Shown: positions 24,538 to 36,609, counted from the stretch's first letter. The stretch: DNA of 64,000 nt from Mallotus nudiflorus (GCA_947683625.1 CANTUR010000541.1:17501-81500), one strand, 5' to 3'. A program made the numbers and translations. The notes: generated from the sequence alone by a model not told the origin.

Positions 24538-24814
24538 TTCGTTAATCTTAATTCCTAAATAATTAATATATTAATATTCCAAATTAATATTATTAATTTA
24601 ATATATTAATATTAAATAAAAATGAATATTAATATGAAATAGAAATAATTAATATTAAAATGAATATTAGATATTAAATAAAAAAAGAAAATTTGAATTT
24701 CATTTTATTTCATTTTAAAAGTTTAAAAGGAAAATATAGATATTTATTAAATATTTCTATTTATTAGATATTTATCGTTCATTATCATTAAAAAAAAAAA
24801 GATAAATGAATCTT
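24538..24814. repeat. A/T-rich rps19-rpl22 spacer, copy B
   Basis: About 275 nt of the same A/T-rich expansion seen at 8392-8707, shorter by one internal duplication of AAATAGAAATAATTAAT-type sequence. No gene. Confidence 0.7.
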
Positions 24815-25289
24815 ATAATAAATAAAAGAAAGAAAAAGGGAGATCCATATACGGAAGTATATGCTTTAGGCCAACATATATGTATGTCCACTCATAAAGC
24901 ACGAAGAATAATTGATTAGATTCGTGGACTTTCTTACAACGAAACACTTATGAGACTCGAACTCATGCCTTATCGAGCATGTTATCCCATTTTCAAATTG
25001 ATTTATTCTGCAGCAGCAAATGCTCGCCACAATATGGGTTTCAATGAAGCCAATTTAATCATTAGTAAAGCCGAAGTCAACGAAGGTGCTACTGTGAAAA
25101 AATTAAAACCTTAGGCTCGAGGGCGGGGTTATTTGATAAAGAGATCGACCTGTCATATAACTATCATATTAAAAAATATATCTTTATATAAAGAATATAG
25201 AAGAACATAACATACGTTTAAAAACTCAGGGATGGATAAAAAAAGCTGAATCAAAAGATATGATATTTCATGATATGTATAGTAATTAG
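24815..25289 (+). pseudogene. rpl22: rpl22, copy B
   Basis: Homologous throughout to copy A (8708-9182), but the start is ATA at 24815. The AAANARHNMGFNEANLIISKAEVNEG region is well kept near 25012-25092. Stops from decay are present (GATTAG near 24917). It ends in TAG at 25287-25289, ten bases before rps3. Confidence 0.9.
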
Positions 25290-25298
25290 TAAGGGATT

Positions 25299-25952
25299 AT
25301 GGGACAAAAAATAAATTCGCTTGGTTTCATACTTGGTACAACCTAAAGTCATCATTCTCTTTGGTTTGCTCAACCAAAAAATTACTCTGAGGGTCTACAA
25401 GAAGATAAAAAAATAAGAAACTGTATCAAGAACTGTGTAAAAAAAATACAAAAATATCTTCTGGTGTTGAGGGAATTGCATGTATAGAGATTAAAAAAAC
25501 GAATCAATATGATTCAAGTCATAATATATATAGGATTCCAAAAATTATTAATAGAAATAAACCTAAACGAATAAAAAAATTATAGATAAATGTACAAAAG
25601 GAACTTAATTGTGTGAATTAACAACTTAATATTGCTATTACAAGAATTTCAAACCTTACAGGCACCCTAATATTCTTGCAGAATTTATAGCCGGACAATT
25701 AAAGAATAGAGTGTCCTTTCAAAAAGCAATGAAAAAGGCTATTGAATTAACCAAATAGGCAGATACAAAAGGAATTCAAGTACAAATTATGGGGCATCTT
25801 GATGAAAAGAAATTTCACATGTTGAATGGGTTTGAGAGGGTAGGGTTCCTCTACAAACCATTCGAGCTAAAATTGATTATTATTCGTATATGGTTAGAAC
25901 TATTTATGGAGTATTAGGTATAAAAATTTGGGTATTTCTAGACAAAAAATAA
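25299..25952 (+). pseudogene. rps3: rps3, plastid ribosomal protein uS3, complete copy
   Basis: Starts ATG 25299 (GQKINSLGF) and ends TAA at 25950-25952, 654 nt against ~657 native. uS3 lies at the mRNA entry of the 30S subunit. CAA to TAA at codon 16 and other stops kill it. The first ~400 nt duplicate the fragment at 9192; beyond 25699 the sequence (KNRVSFQKAMKKAIELTK, then the C-terminal IKIWVF) is unique, which fixes the donor IR border. Confidence 0.92.
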
Positions 25953-26193
25953 TAAATTCTTACTTGACTTGTCTTTAATTCTATCCATTGATAAAACAAA
26001 TATGACAAACTCTTTAATTCTTTAAAAAAAAAGACTCAATTCGAATTCTATTTCTATATTCTATAGGGTTGAATAAAATAAACAATTCAATTGATAATTT
26101 GATATAATTGCTATGCTCAATGTGTGAGTCATTGGTTTTTTAGAGTTAGGATTAAAAAAAGGACTAACCCATACTATGAACTAATAAGTATAA

Positions 26194-29100
26194 TGTAATA
26201 TCCCGTGTTTTTAAAAATATTTTTACACTGTACCGGGATATGCAGTGTTAATAATTTCTGTATTTTATATGATATTTTTACGAGTTAATATGTATTTAAA
26301 ACCTATTTTAATTACTGTATATTATTTTCAGTGTTTTACGTAAAATTTTCCCGAGACTTGCATTTTCGGGGAAATTTCCACGTAAACAATGTAATATTAA
26401 TTATTTTATATATATTTTCGGACTTGCATGAACTCATGCGTATTTTTAAATTATTAAATAAAGCCTGTGTGTGTATATTTATTTAATTAGGGTTTATTAT
26501 TACCCTAATATTTTATTATTTATTTATTATTATTTAATTATTTTATTTATTATTAAATTATTAAAATTTATTATTTTATTGTTATTTATTTATTAATATT
26601 TTATTATTTTATTATTTTTTTTCTTTTTTCTTTTTTTTTCCTTTTTCTTTCTTTTTCTTTTTCTTTTTCTTTCCTTTTTCTTTCTTTTTCTTTTTCTTCT
26701 TCTTCTTCTTCTTTCCTCCCGCGCCCGACGCCCAACCACCATCCCTCACCGTCTGCAACTCCGGCCACCTACCGTCGGTGTGCCTCCCGGCTTGCCACCA
26801 CCGTTCCCAGCCGTCCTCCGCCGCCTCCAGCCCCTTTCCCCGGCGCCGGTAGCTTCATTTCTTCCTCTTTTGGTCAAAATTTTCCCTTCGCCGTTTCTCC
26901 CTCCTCCGGCCACCGTTTTCGACACCGCCGGTCTCTTTCTTCTCCTTGAGCTCCGGTGAGTGTGATTCTAGCTTTGGTTTGAGCTAAAATGGTTTAGATT
27001 TGCTTAGGTTTCAATTTTTCCAATTCGGTCATATTAGGGTTTTCAATTTTTTTGAGCTTCGAATTGATTGATTCATGGAAACTCCCTTCACAAATGTTGT
27101 TCCTAGTAGCTTAATATACATGTATGAATTTTTGTAGAATTTTTGGAGGTTTTTTGGATTTTTGGGTATTTTTGAATATTTTAATATTATTTTCTAATTT
27201 TCGGAAATTAATTATTTAAATTATGAAATTGGAGTTTATGATTAAATTAGGTGTTGAAATGAATTATAGGAATTTATTTGGAATTTTTATGAATTTCTAT
27301 GTATTTATTTTGAATTATTGAAGTTTATGGAATTTTGGGAAAATTAGGTTAAATGTGTTTTAAATTGAATTTAATTGGTTAATTGAGTTTAATTATTAAT
27401 ATTATTGATAAATATGTTGAGAAAATTAATTTTGGATAATTGTATGATTTTTGGTGAATTTTTGAAGTAATTTAAGTATATTTATATATATAGGGGTATT
27501 TTGGTAATTTTACCCTAAATTGTCTAAAAATGTAATTTAATTGGTTTTATTAGTTATTTAAGGTATAAAAATGATTTCTACAAAATATTTGGTATTTTTA
27601 ACTAATTAAAACTATTTTTCGTGAATTTTTTTCAATTATAAATATAATATACGGTTTTTCTAATAAAATGAGTTTTATCGGTTTTTACAGTGTTTTAAAG
27701 GTTAATTATGTAATTTTTACCTATGAAATGTATTTCTATGTTGTAAGGATATTTTCGGTATTTCTGGAATTATTCTGTGTTGTGGACCCCGGTCGGTAGA
27801 TTGTAGTCTGGAGTCCGATCGAGGGGTTGTGAATGAGATGTGGTGTTTATTTTCGAAGTGTATTTCCTTGCAGGGTCGGCTCTACTCTTTTGAGTAGAGA
27901 GATGTCCGTTTTACAGGGGAGGTTCTACCGGATTTTCGGTAGAATTCTCGTAAAACGTGATGTTCAGTCGAACCCTAATTCTGTTTCCGTATTTTAATAC
28001 TCTAGATTGAATTCTAGGATTTCTATTAGGGTTATTCTGATATCGGTTAATTATTTCTTGTTTAGTTGCGCCGAGACCGAGGGCTAGTGGACCAGGCCCG
28101 TCGGACCTATCTCGTGGAGCGCACTAGGTGAGTTACTATACTATATATATATGCTTAGGATGCATGATTTAGAAATATATGTTTTATTTTGATTAAAATG
28201 CATAAATAATGTGATTTGTATTTAAGTATATTTTTGGTTTATTTTTGGTATATAATAAACTATATACATGTTTTATTAATAAAATATATTTAAAATGTTT
28301 TTAAATATATTTTTAATTTAATTTATGATTTGATTAGATTTATTTGACATATATATACTCGAAATATACCTGGTTTATGTTTGGTATATTTTCGGTATAT
28401 ATATGGTTTATATTGTTGTTTTATTTAAATTCATGCATCATTTTTTTTGTGAATGAATGTTTTATATTTAATGATGAAGGATATCGATAGAACGTGCTAC
28501 CTAGTGGGCAGCACTAGGACCGAGTACGTACCGGTACGCCTACAGTATTTAGGCTATATTACTAACTATTCGTGGATATTGATTTGATATGATTATTGAT
28601 ATGTGAGATGTGGTTTGTGGGTGTGATTGCTGGAGCTCGGTTGACCAAGTGTCTCGGGGCCAATCACACTGGCAGTCAGACTGCTGGAGCTCGGTTGACT
28701 TAGTGTCTCGGGGCCAGTCTACTGTCCAAATGGATTAAGTGGATATATTGGAATAAGTGAGCCTGTATGGCTTGAGTGTTGTTTAACACTATTTTCTGAG
28801 GTTGCGATATTCTAGGGTTCTATGTGATCCTTCATAAAAGATGATTTTCAATAAAACATATAAAATGATTTTCTGCATTTGTGTGTATTTGCCTGTATAT
28901 ATTATATATATATATATATACTGTTGATTGTATGCATTATCATTTAGTGTGTATGTATATATGTTATAGTAATTCACTCAGTGAGGTCTGACTCCCCTCT
29001 GTTGACTATTTTTCAGGAGAGTCAACTTCTTCAGACCTCAGTAGCAGGTCGATATGCCGGATTTCTTCCGTCCCGGCTTCTTTATGTAAATTGTCTACTT

Positions 29101-29421
29101 GAGTCTTATTTATTTTATCTAGACACTGCAGTAGTTGTGAATTAAAGTATGAGATTTCATGTATTTTATTTTAAAGAGATGTATTATGTTGAAACTGGAT
29201 TTGTATTAAAGATTATATATATCTATGTGATGAGATTTTGATTTAAATCCAGTTGATGAAAATGATATTATGATATTATGATTTTTTATTTCCGCTGCAT
29301 ATTATACTGTTAACGTTATTATGGCATGCTTTATTTTATTTTTAGGCTTGCTACGGGTTCCGGATTCGAAAGAATTCCCGTTCCCTAGCGCCGGTCATGG
29401 CCTCCGTTTTGAGTCGTGACA
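26194..29421 (+). mobile_element. 3.2-kb LTR-type insertion (probable solo LTR) in the rpl16 intron
   Basis: The 3228-bp insert begins TGTAATATCCCG and ends GAGTCGTGACA (TG...CA ends). It is flanked by TATAA on both sides (26189-26193 and 29422-29426), a 5-bp target duplication typical of LTR retrotransposons. Plastid intron sequence resumes immediately after. No gag or pol reading frame and no internal repeat of the ends is visible, so a solo LTR or a non-autonomous element fits best. Inside there is a ~95-nt pyrimidine tract (26622-26716), a GC-rich block (26717-26960) ending in a 5' splice-like CCGGTGAGT, and two tandem hairpins (28621-28720). A related copy starts at 63483 in inverse orientation. 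The TGTAA...start resembles long LTRs of Ty3/gypsy chromoviruses, but I cannot assign the family from sequence alone. Confidence 0.8.
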
Positions 29422-30019
29422 TATAAATATACAACTAATAACCAACTTATCGCTTTGCATTATTTGGATCCAAAGAAACATTCAAGATATGATATATTGG
29501 TTATATTATTGGAGCAAGTGAAATCCCCTTTGCACAAACAAAAGAAAAACCAATCTAATTTGATTAGGAGTTGTAAATCAAAATAAAAAATTAAGCGGAT
29601 AAATTGAAGGGTGAAAGAAAGAGAGAAAAAGAATATCAATGATCTATGATTCCGATATGTAAGGTCTATGAGTCAACATAGAAAAGCTAATGTATTAAAG
29701 CATCAATACCAATGGATCTATAATTAAATAAATTCGTTCAGAAAATAAAAAACCAAGAGCCTCAAGCCAATAAAGACTGAGAAGATTGACTCAAGAAAAA
29801 ATTTCATTAGGCTCCATTGTAAATTAAGACCTAATCATTAATGAAGAGGCGATGGGAACTACAGAACCTGTAAATACATAAGATTTTTTTGAAAATAAAT
29901 CATAATGATTTATTGGGGGGATAGCGAAAGGAACGAGAAGACAATCCATTTATTATGAAAGATCATGGATCATCTCTAGAAAGGAAATAAATATTGATGA
30001 AAGAGTGAATATTCGCCCG

Positions 30020-30731
30020 TGAAGTTTTTTAGATTATAATTATGATATCAAATCGCTAATTTTTAGAAATCTAATAAAAAAACTAATAAAAAAATCTAAA
30101 AAATTTGTAAAATTTGTTATAATCTTATAATAAAAACAAGATTAACAAAATAAATAGAAAAAATTATCTAATTATCTATATCTATAATATTATAATACTA
30201 ATAAAAACATTATAGTACTATATAATACTAATATAATACTAATAAAATAATAAAAATATTTAGAAATATTATTATTATAATAAAATAAAAATGAATTAAT
30301 AAAAAAGAAAAATGAATTAATAAGATTAATTAATAAGAATTAATAACAAATAATAAAACAATATTATAATATAGAAATAACTATTATATTATTATTATAT
30401 ATAAATAATAAATAAATAAATAAATAATTTATATATAATTAATATTATATTATTATATATAAATAAATAAATATATAATATCATAATAATGATATAATAT
30501 TATAATAATATAATATTATAATAATATAAATAATATAATAATATAATTATATATATATATATATATATTAAAAAAAAGTATATATATAAATATAGATACA
30601 AATTGATGTTCTAATAATTTAATAAAATAAAAATAATCTAATTATAATAAATAGATTAGATAAAAATAAATAAATAAATTTAGTGAAATCTTAAAAATCC
30701 CATGATTTAGCATATTATTCATGAAACACAC

Positions 30732-30811
<80 letters not shown>
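30020..30811. repeat. A/T-only expansion and (TA)n in the rpl16 intron
   Basis: About 790 bp dominated by AATAATATAATA blocks and ending in a ~74-bp (AT)n microsatellite at 30738-30811. It lies between recognisable intron sequence and intron domain V, whose GAGGAGCTGGATGAGAAGAA and TCTCATGTTCGGTTC are seen at 30832-30867. Confidence 0.8.
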
Positions 30812-30813
<2 letters not shown>

Positions 30814-31419
30814 TTTCATTCGTTCATTCGTGAGGAGCTGGATGAGAAGAAACTCTCATGTTCGGTTCGGTAGTAGAGATGGAATTGAGAAACAACCATC
30901 AACTATAACCCAAAAAAAACCAGATTATGTAAACAACATAGAGGAAGAATGAAAGGAATAGCTTTTCGAGGTAATCGTATTTGTTTCGGTAGATCAAGCA
31001 CTTGAACTCGCTTGGATTACATCTAGACAAATAGAAGCGGGCCACCGAACAATGACACGAAATGTGCCATGGTGGAAAAATATGGGTACGTATATTTCCC
31101 GACAAGCCAGTTACTTTAAGACCTACGGAAACACGTATGGGTTCGGGAAAAGGATCTCCTAAATATTGGGTAGCTGTCATTAAACCGGGTAGAATACTTT
31201 ATGAAATGGGCGGTGTAGCAGAAAATATAGTAAGAAGTGCTATTTCAATAGAAGCATCCAAAATGCCTATATGAACTCAATTCATTATTTCGTGATAGGA
31301 ATATAGAACTCAAAGAAAAAGACTTTTTTTTTTGGATGCTAAAAAAATTGCAAGTTTCTTTTTTTTTTTTTTGGACAAACAATATATATTTGTTTCCTTT
31401 AACAGATTAAAAAAATGAT

Positions 31420-31787
31420 ATGATCCAATCTCAAACCCATTTGAATGTAGCGGATAATAGCGGAGCCCGAGAATTAATGTGTATTCGAATCATAGGGAAT
31501 AGTAATCACCGATATGCTCATATTGGTGACGTTATTGTTGATATGATCAAGGAAGCAGCACCAAATTCATCTCCAGAAAGGTCAAAAGTAATCCGAGCTG
31601 TAATTGTACGTAATTATAAAGAACTCAAATGTGATAGCGGTATGATAATACGATATGAAGACAATGCTGCAGTTGTTATTTATCAAGAAGGAAATCCAAA
31701 GGGAACTCGAATTTTTGGTGCAATCGCCCTAGAATTGAGACGTTTAATTTTACTAAAATAGTTTCATTAGCGCCTGAAGTATTATAA
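31420..31787 (+). pseudogene. rpl14: rpl14, plastid ribosomal protein uL14
   Basis: Opens MIQSQTHLNVADNSGARELM and continues through NAAVVIYQEGNPKGTRIFGA, both uL14 signatures. The first 113 codons are open. A single-base deletion near 31750 then shifts the frame into a TAG at 31759-31761, while the native tail (SLAPEVL, TAA at 31785-31787) remains out of frame. Several substitutions at conserved sites. Confidence 0.92.
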
Positions 31788-31859
31788 GAGAAAAAATTAG
31801 AAAAATAGAAGACATACCTTTTAAGATTAAGATGAGGCCGTGATTGATATAGTTATAGT

Positions 31860-32510
31860 ATTTGAAGAAAATGAAATAGAATTTCATTACTAAATTAATT
31901 AGTAAATTAAATTGTATTTCATGCATATACCTTTAAAATAAAAATTGAATATTTATTTAAAATATTTATTTAATTAATATTAATATTTAAAATATTTATT
32001 AATTATTTAATTAATATTTATTTATATTCATTTAAATTTAAATTTAAATTTAATAAAAAATAAAAAAATTATTATTATTATTAAATATTATATTATTATT
32101 AAATATAAAATATTATATTATTATTAAAATATTATTTTATTAAATAATTATTATATAAATAATTATTATATTAAATAATTTCATATAAATTTGATATAAA
32201 TTTAATATAATTATGTTAATAATATATTAATAAAATAATATATTAATATATTAATAAAATATTATATAATTATAAATAAAATAATATATAATTATTTTTA
32301 ATATTGAAATTTTTTAATATTTATTTAAATATTTTTTAAATAAATATTTAAATAATTTAGTTAAATAATTTTAATAATATATACTATATAATAATTATAA
32401 TATTTAATATTTAATTTAATTTTAATATATATAAATATATTTAATAATATAATATATACAAAATAAAAAAATAATATTTAATAATATTAATAAAAAAAAG
32501 GTATGTTGAT
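31860..32510. repeat. Expanded A/T-only spacer rpl14-rps8
   Basis: About 650 bp of nearly pure A/T sequence (TTTAAAATATTTATT and ATATTATTATTAAA families). The native spacer is about 200 bp. No gene. Confidence 0.8.
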
Positions 32511-32549
32511 TATATCAAAATTAGAGAGAAATCAAAATCTTAGTTTATT

Positions 32550-32955
32550 TTGGGTAGGGATCCTATTGCTGACATAATAACCTCTATACGAAATGCTGAC
32601 ATGAATAGAAAAGGAACCATTTGAATAACATCCACTAACATCACCGAAAACATTATTAAAATACTTTTATGAGAGGATTTTATTGAAAATTTCAGGAAAC
32701 ATCAGGAAAGTATCAAAAATTTTTTGGTTTTAACCCCTACGATATAGAAGAAAAAGGAAAGGACCATATAGAATTAGTCTAAATTTAAAATGGATAAGCC
32801 AACCTGGTTTACTAATCTATTCTAACTATCAAAAAATTCCTAGAATTTTTGGCAGGATGGGTACTGTAATTCTTTCTACCTCTTGGGGCATAATGACCGA
32901 TCGGGAAGCTCGAATAGAAAGAATCGATGGAGAAATCTTGTGTTATATATGGTCA
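32550..32955 (+). pseudogene. rps8: rps8, plastid ribosomal protein uS8
   Basis: The native ATG GGT AGG GAT reads TTG GGT AGG GAT at 32550, so the start is lost. Following text for IADIITSIRNADM and, at the 3' end, TSWGIMTDREARIERIDGEILCYIW identifies uS8. Frameshifts lie in the middle, and the native TAA after ATATGG is TCA, so the stop is lost too. Confidence 0.9.
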
Positions 32956-33079
32956 TCTTTTAGATATCCGAATTGAATCCCAATTTCTTATTTGTGAAAA
33001 AAAAAGAGAGCGAATAGGTTTCAAATATTATTCCCCTTACATTAACATTAATTGATACTTGAAGAAGATTTTAAATGGA

Positions 33080-33360
33080 ATGAAAAAACAAAAAATGGAT
33101 TCAATGTAGAAAGGTTTAATTAATGAATCACTTTTTCAATCGTATGTTCTAAGTTCCTATAAATAATGAAAATCTGGTTTTAGGTTATATTTCAGGAAAG
33201 ATCTAATATAGGTTTTTATACCTATACTGCCCAGAAATAGTGTTAAATACTTATAATAAATAGTGTTAAGTACTTATAAAAATAGTGTTAAATACTAATA
33301 ATTTGACTGTAACACTTCTAATTTATAGACTCCACAACAAACAAAGATTTGAATAATTAG
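33080..33360 (+). pseudogene. infA: infA, plastid translation initiation factor 1
   Basis: ATGAAAAAACAAAAAATGGA at 33080 and a tail of NLxRLHNKQRFE-type text ending TAG at 33358-33360 match plastid infA. The interior is heavily damaged: stops, an indel after the first codons, and a triplicated ~22-bp unit at 33235-33302 replacing the normal GDRVKIEVS region. infA is often already dead in angiosperm plastomes, so this may have been a pseudogene before transfer. Confidence 0.85.
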
Positions 33361-33492
33361 TTAGTTTTTTTTTTCAACTTTCAACTTTCAAATTTCTTTC
33401 ACTTTCATAGAGAAAATTCACGATTTCAAAGTTTAAAGAAACTTATTTTCCTAAAACAAGTATGTATATTCAAAATTTAAGGGATGAAAAAT

Positions 33493-33606
33493 ATGAAAAT
33501 AAGAGCTTCGATTCGTAAAATTTGCGAAAAATGTCGACTGATACGTCGACGAGGATGAATTATAGTAATTTTCTTTAACGTGAGACATAAACAAAGACAA
33601 GGATAA
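33493..33606 (+). pseudogene. rpl36: rpl36, plastid ribosomal protein bL36
   Basis: Native-length 114 nt: MKIRASIRKICEKCRLIRRRG, then a CGA-to-TGA stop at codon 22, then IIVIFFNVRHKQRQG and TAA. The zinc ligand set is partly lost: the first two Cys remain, while the CSNPRH segment reads FFNVRH. Confidence 0.93.
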
Positions 33607-33721
33607 TCTTGCTAAGTGAAAACACTCTAAAGGATCTTATGTAAAAATAAAAAAGGATATATTTTGACATGAAATGGATATATCCATAGACCCTTAACTT
33701 ATATTTATAAAATAATAAAAT

Positions 33722-34138
33722 ATGGCAAAACCTTTACCAAGAATTGGTTCGCGCAGAAATGGACGTATTGGTTCGCGTAAGAATGCATGTAAAATACCAA
33801 AAGGAATTATTCATGTTCAAACAAGTTTCAAAATAACTATTGTAACTGTTACAAATGTATGGGGTTGAGTAATTTCTTGGTCCTCCGTGGTGCTTGTGGA
33901 TTCCGAGGCATAAGAAGAGGAACGCCATTTGCAGCTTAAATCGCAGTAGGAAATGCTATATGAATGGTAGTAGATCAAGGTATGCAATGGGCAGAAGTCA
34001 TGATAAAGGGTCCTGGTCTCATACGAGATACTGTATTAAGAGCTATTTGAAGAAGTGGTATACTATTAAGCTTCGTTCGAGATGTAACCCCTATACCACA
34101 TAATGGCTACAGGCCTCATAAAAAAAGATGCATATAAA
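33722..34138 (+). pseudogene. rps11: rps11, plastid ribosomal protein uS11
   Basis: MAKPLPRIGSRRNGRIGSRK at the start is unmistakable. The TVTNVWG-stop change (CGA to TGA) comes at about codon 49, and frameshifts follow. Later segments FRGIRRGTPFAA and VVDQGMQWAEVMIKGPG are still readable. The native TAA after RMHI is AAA. It lies between rpl36 and rpoA, the native order. Confidence 0.93.
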
Positions 34139-34194
34139 AAAAATATTAAAGAGATTTCAAGAGAAATAAATAATTCAATAATTTCAGTATTATT

Positions 34195-35199
34195 ATGTTT
34201 CGAGAGAAAGTAATAATATCTACTCGGACATTGCAGTGGAAATGTATTGAATCAAGAACTGACAATAAGCATCTTTTTTATGGATGCTTTATTTTGTCAC
34301 CACTTATGAAAGGCCAAGCTGACACAATAGGCATTGCGGCGCGAAGAGCTCTACTTAGAGAAATCGAAGGAACATATATCACACATGCAAAATCTGAGAA
34401 AATACCATACGAATTTTCTACTATAGCAAGTATTCAAGAATCAATACATGAAATTTTAATGAAATTGAAAGAAATTGTATTGAGAAGCAATTTGTATGGA
34501 ACTTGTGATGTGTCTATTTGTGTCAAGGGTCTTGGATATATAACTGCTCAAGACATCATTTTACCATCCTTTGTGGAAATTATTGATAATACACAACATA
34601 TTGCTAGCCTAACAGAACTGATTGATTTGTGTATTGGATTACAAATTAAGAGAAATCGTGACTATCATATAAAACTGATAAATAACTTTCAAGAGGGAAG
34701 TTTTGCTATAGATGCTATATTTATGCCTGTTCGAAATGCGAATCATAGCATTCATTCTTATGGAAATGGGAATGAAAAGCAAGAGATACTTTTTCTTTTT
34801 CTTAAAATATGGACAAATGGAAGTTTAACTCCTAAAGAAGCACTTCATGAAGCCTCTCAGAATTTGATTGATTGATTTATTCCTTTTCTACATGCAAAAG
34901 AAGAAAACTTCCATTTAGAAAAAAATCAACACAAGGATATTTTACCCCTTTTTACTTTTTATGATAGATTGACAAAATTAAGAAAAAATCAAAATGAAAT
35001 AGCATTGAAATACATTTTTGTTAACTAATCAGAATTGACCCCAAAGATCTATAATTGCCTCAAAAGATCTAATATACATACATTATTGGACCTTTTGAAT
35101 AAGAGTCAAGAGGATCTTATGAAAATTGAATATTTTCACATAGACGATGTAAAACATATATTGGATGTTCTAGAAATAGAAAAACATTTCGCAATTTAA
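34195..35199 (+). pseudogene. rpoA: rpoA, plastid RNA polymerase alpha subunit
   Basis: A 335-codon stretch without net frame change. The N-terminal assembly domain (ESRTDNKHLFYGCFILSPLM, KGQADTIGIAARRALL) is open for 226 codons; TGA at 34873-34875 and a second stop (CAA to TAA) near 35026 interrupt it. The C-terminal domain (RSNIHTLLDLLNKSQEDLMK) follows, ending TAA. The alpha subunit of the bacterial-type plastid polymerase nucleates enzyme assembly. Only two nonsense changes in 1 kb. Confidence 0.95.
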
Positions 35200-35320
35200 C
35201 CTTTTTACCAAAGAATAAAATAGAAATCCGATAGATGTTATCTACGGAGAATTCACTTTGAAACGACTATTCCCTAGATATACATACACGTTATGATGTT
35301 TTTTTTACAATTGAATCAAT

Positions 35321-36609
35321 TTAAAAAAGACATAAAGTTAGGGATTTATCAATAGGCAATGTTACTCCAATACCTAACCAAAGGGCTACTACAGTACTAA
35401 TAAAGAAGACGGTTGTCGCAACTGGACAACGAAAAGGATTTTGGAATTTATTAACATTCTCCAAAAAGGATACTGTTAATAATCCTACAGGTACTGAAAC
35501 CATTAAAAGAACAGCCAATAACTTATTGGGTACTATACGAAGTATTTGAAATATAGGAAAGAAATACCATTCAGGCAATATTCCAAAGGAGTTGCAAATG
35601 GATCTATAGGTTCACTAATCATTGATGGTTTTAGAACCGCTAATCCTACATTACACGCAATAATACCTAGAATTACTACCAAAAAAATATATAAAAGATC
35701 ATTGGGCCATATGGGTTCTCCGTAATAATTATGACCCATTACCTTAACTAATTTAGCCTTTAATACAAGATCATTTAAGTCAGGTTTTTTTGTTATTAGG
35801 ATAGGTGAATTCTTATAAATCCAACCTCCGAAGGAACCAGACATGATAATTTTTCATCATACGGCTCGAGCAAGAATCAAACGAATCAAACAGATCCATA
35901 TAAAAAATCTTGTATGTATAGATCTTATAAAATCTAAATATATATATGTTAGCCATGGCTAAACATTTATGAATGATTTTATGTACTAAAAAATGGACTG
36001 GATTCCTTTTTCCAGAGTTGGCAATTAATTAGCTATTGTAAGGAATTCATTCTTGCAAGTAAATGCTCAATACCCAAGTAGGCCTAAAGGGTGATCATGA
36101 TCAAGTGCTTTTTGGGTTGTCTCAGACCTTTCAAATGTCCTTTATCTCTAAAAAATATCGAGACTTTTTAGATACAAAGGATTTACTTATTACTAATATA
36201 GTTTAGCCTTTGTCATTCTTTAGATCCCTTATTTCACTTAACTCCGAAAGTATCATAAATCGAATCAATGTAGAGGAAATGGCTGCATTTCCATACTATA
36301 AAGTATTAAGCAATTAAATAACCAAAAGAAATAAAAAATAAAATAAACATATAAATAAATTAGTAAAATATAATATAGATTCTACTATATTCCTTATTCT
36401 ACTGCTATGGGGTTTTACGGAGCCCGTTCGTGTACAACATGATTGGATATGATCATAGAAAAGATTCTCTTCAAGTGAACCAACCTATCCTCTGTATGGG
36501 GCTTACGCAGTGGTTGGAACAAAGACACATTTGGTTATTAATTTCAATGTGGCAGATAAAGGTATATATATGCATGGCCAAATCAGTAGTTCAAGTCACA
36601 GACTCCCAT
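35321..36609 (-). pseudogene. petD: petD, cytochrome b6f subunit IV
   Basis: Exon 1 is the 8-nt ATGGGAGT at 36602-36609 (minus strand), followed by an intron start CTGTGAC (GTGTGAC with one change). Exon 2 runs 35794-35321. The text NYYGEPIWPNDLLYIF, PEWYFFPIFQILR and FLENVNKFQNPFR marks the three-helix subunit IV. A 1-bp loss near 35578 puts the two halves in different frames. Confidence 0.93.

Larger units (their letters stand above)
26113..31298 (+). pseudogene. rpl16: rpl16, plastid ribosomal protein uL16, intron split by a 3.2-kb insertion
   Basis: Exon 1 is the 9-nt ATGCTCAAT at 26113-26121, followed at once by the group II intron 5' end GTGTGAGTCATTGG. Exon 2 runs 30909-31298. The intron is interrupted by a mobile element at 26194-29421 and enlarged by A/T-rich sequence (30020-30811). 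Exon 2 holds the conserved GKIWVRIFPDKPVT and ETRMGSGKGSP..WVAV block of uL16, which contacts tRNA in the large subunit. A deletion near 30985 and a CGA-to-TGA stop at 31272-31274 break it. Confidence 0.93.

Noticed and set aside
28789..28977. 62-codon minus-strand ORF in the 3.2-kb element
   Set aside because: Low-complexity Tyr/Ile-rich translation of A/T repeats, with no family resemblance.
9712..30811. CRISPR-like or satellite arrays
   Set aside because: The repeats are plain dinucleotide microsatellites or shuffled A/T blocks with no regular repeat-spacer pattern.
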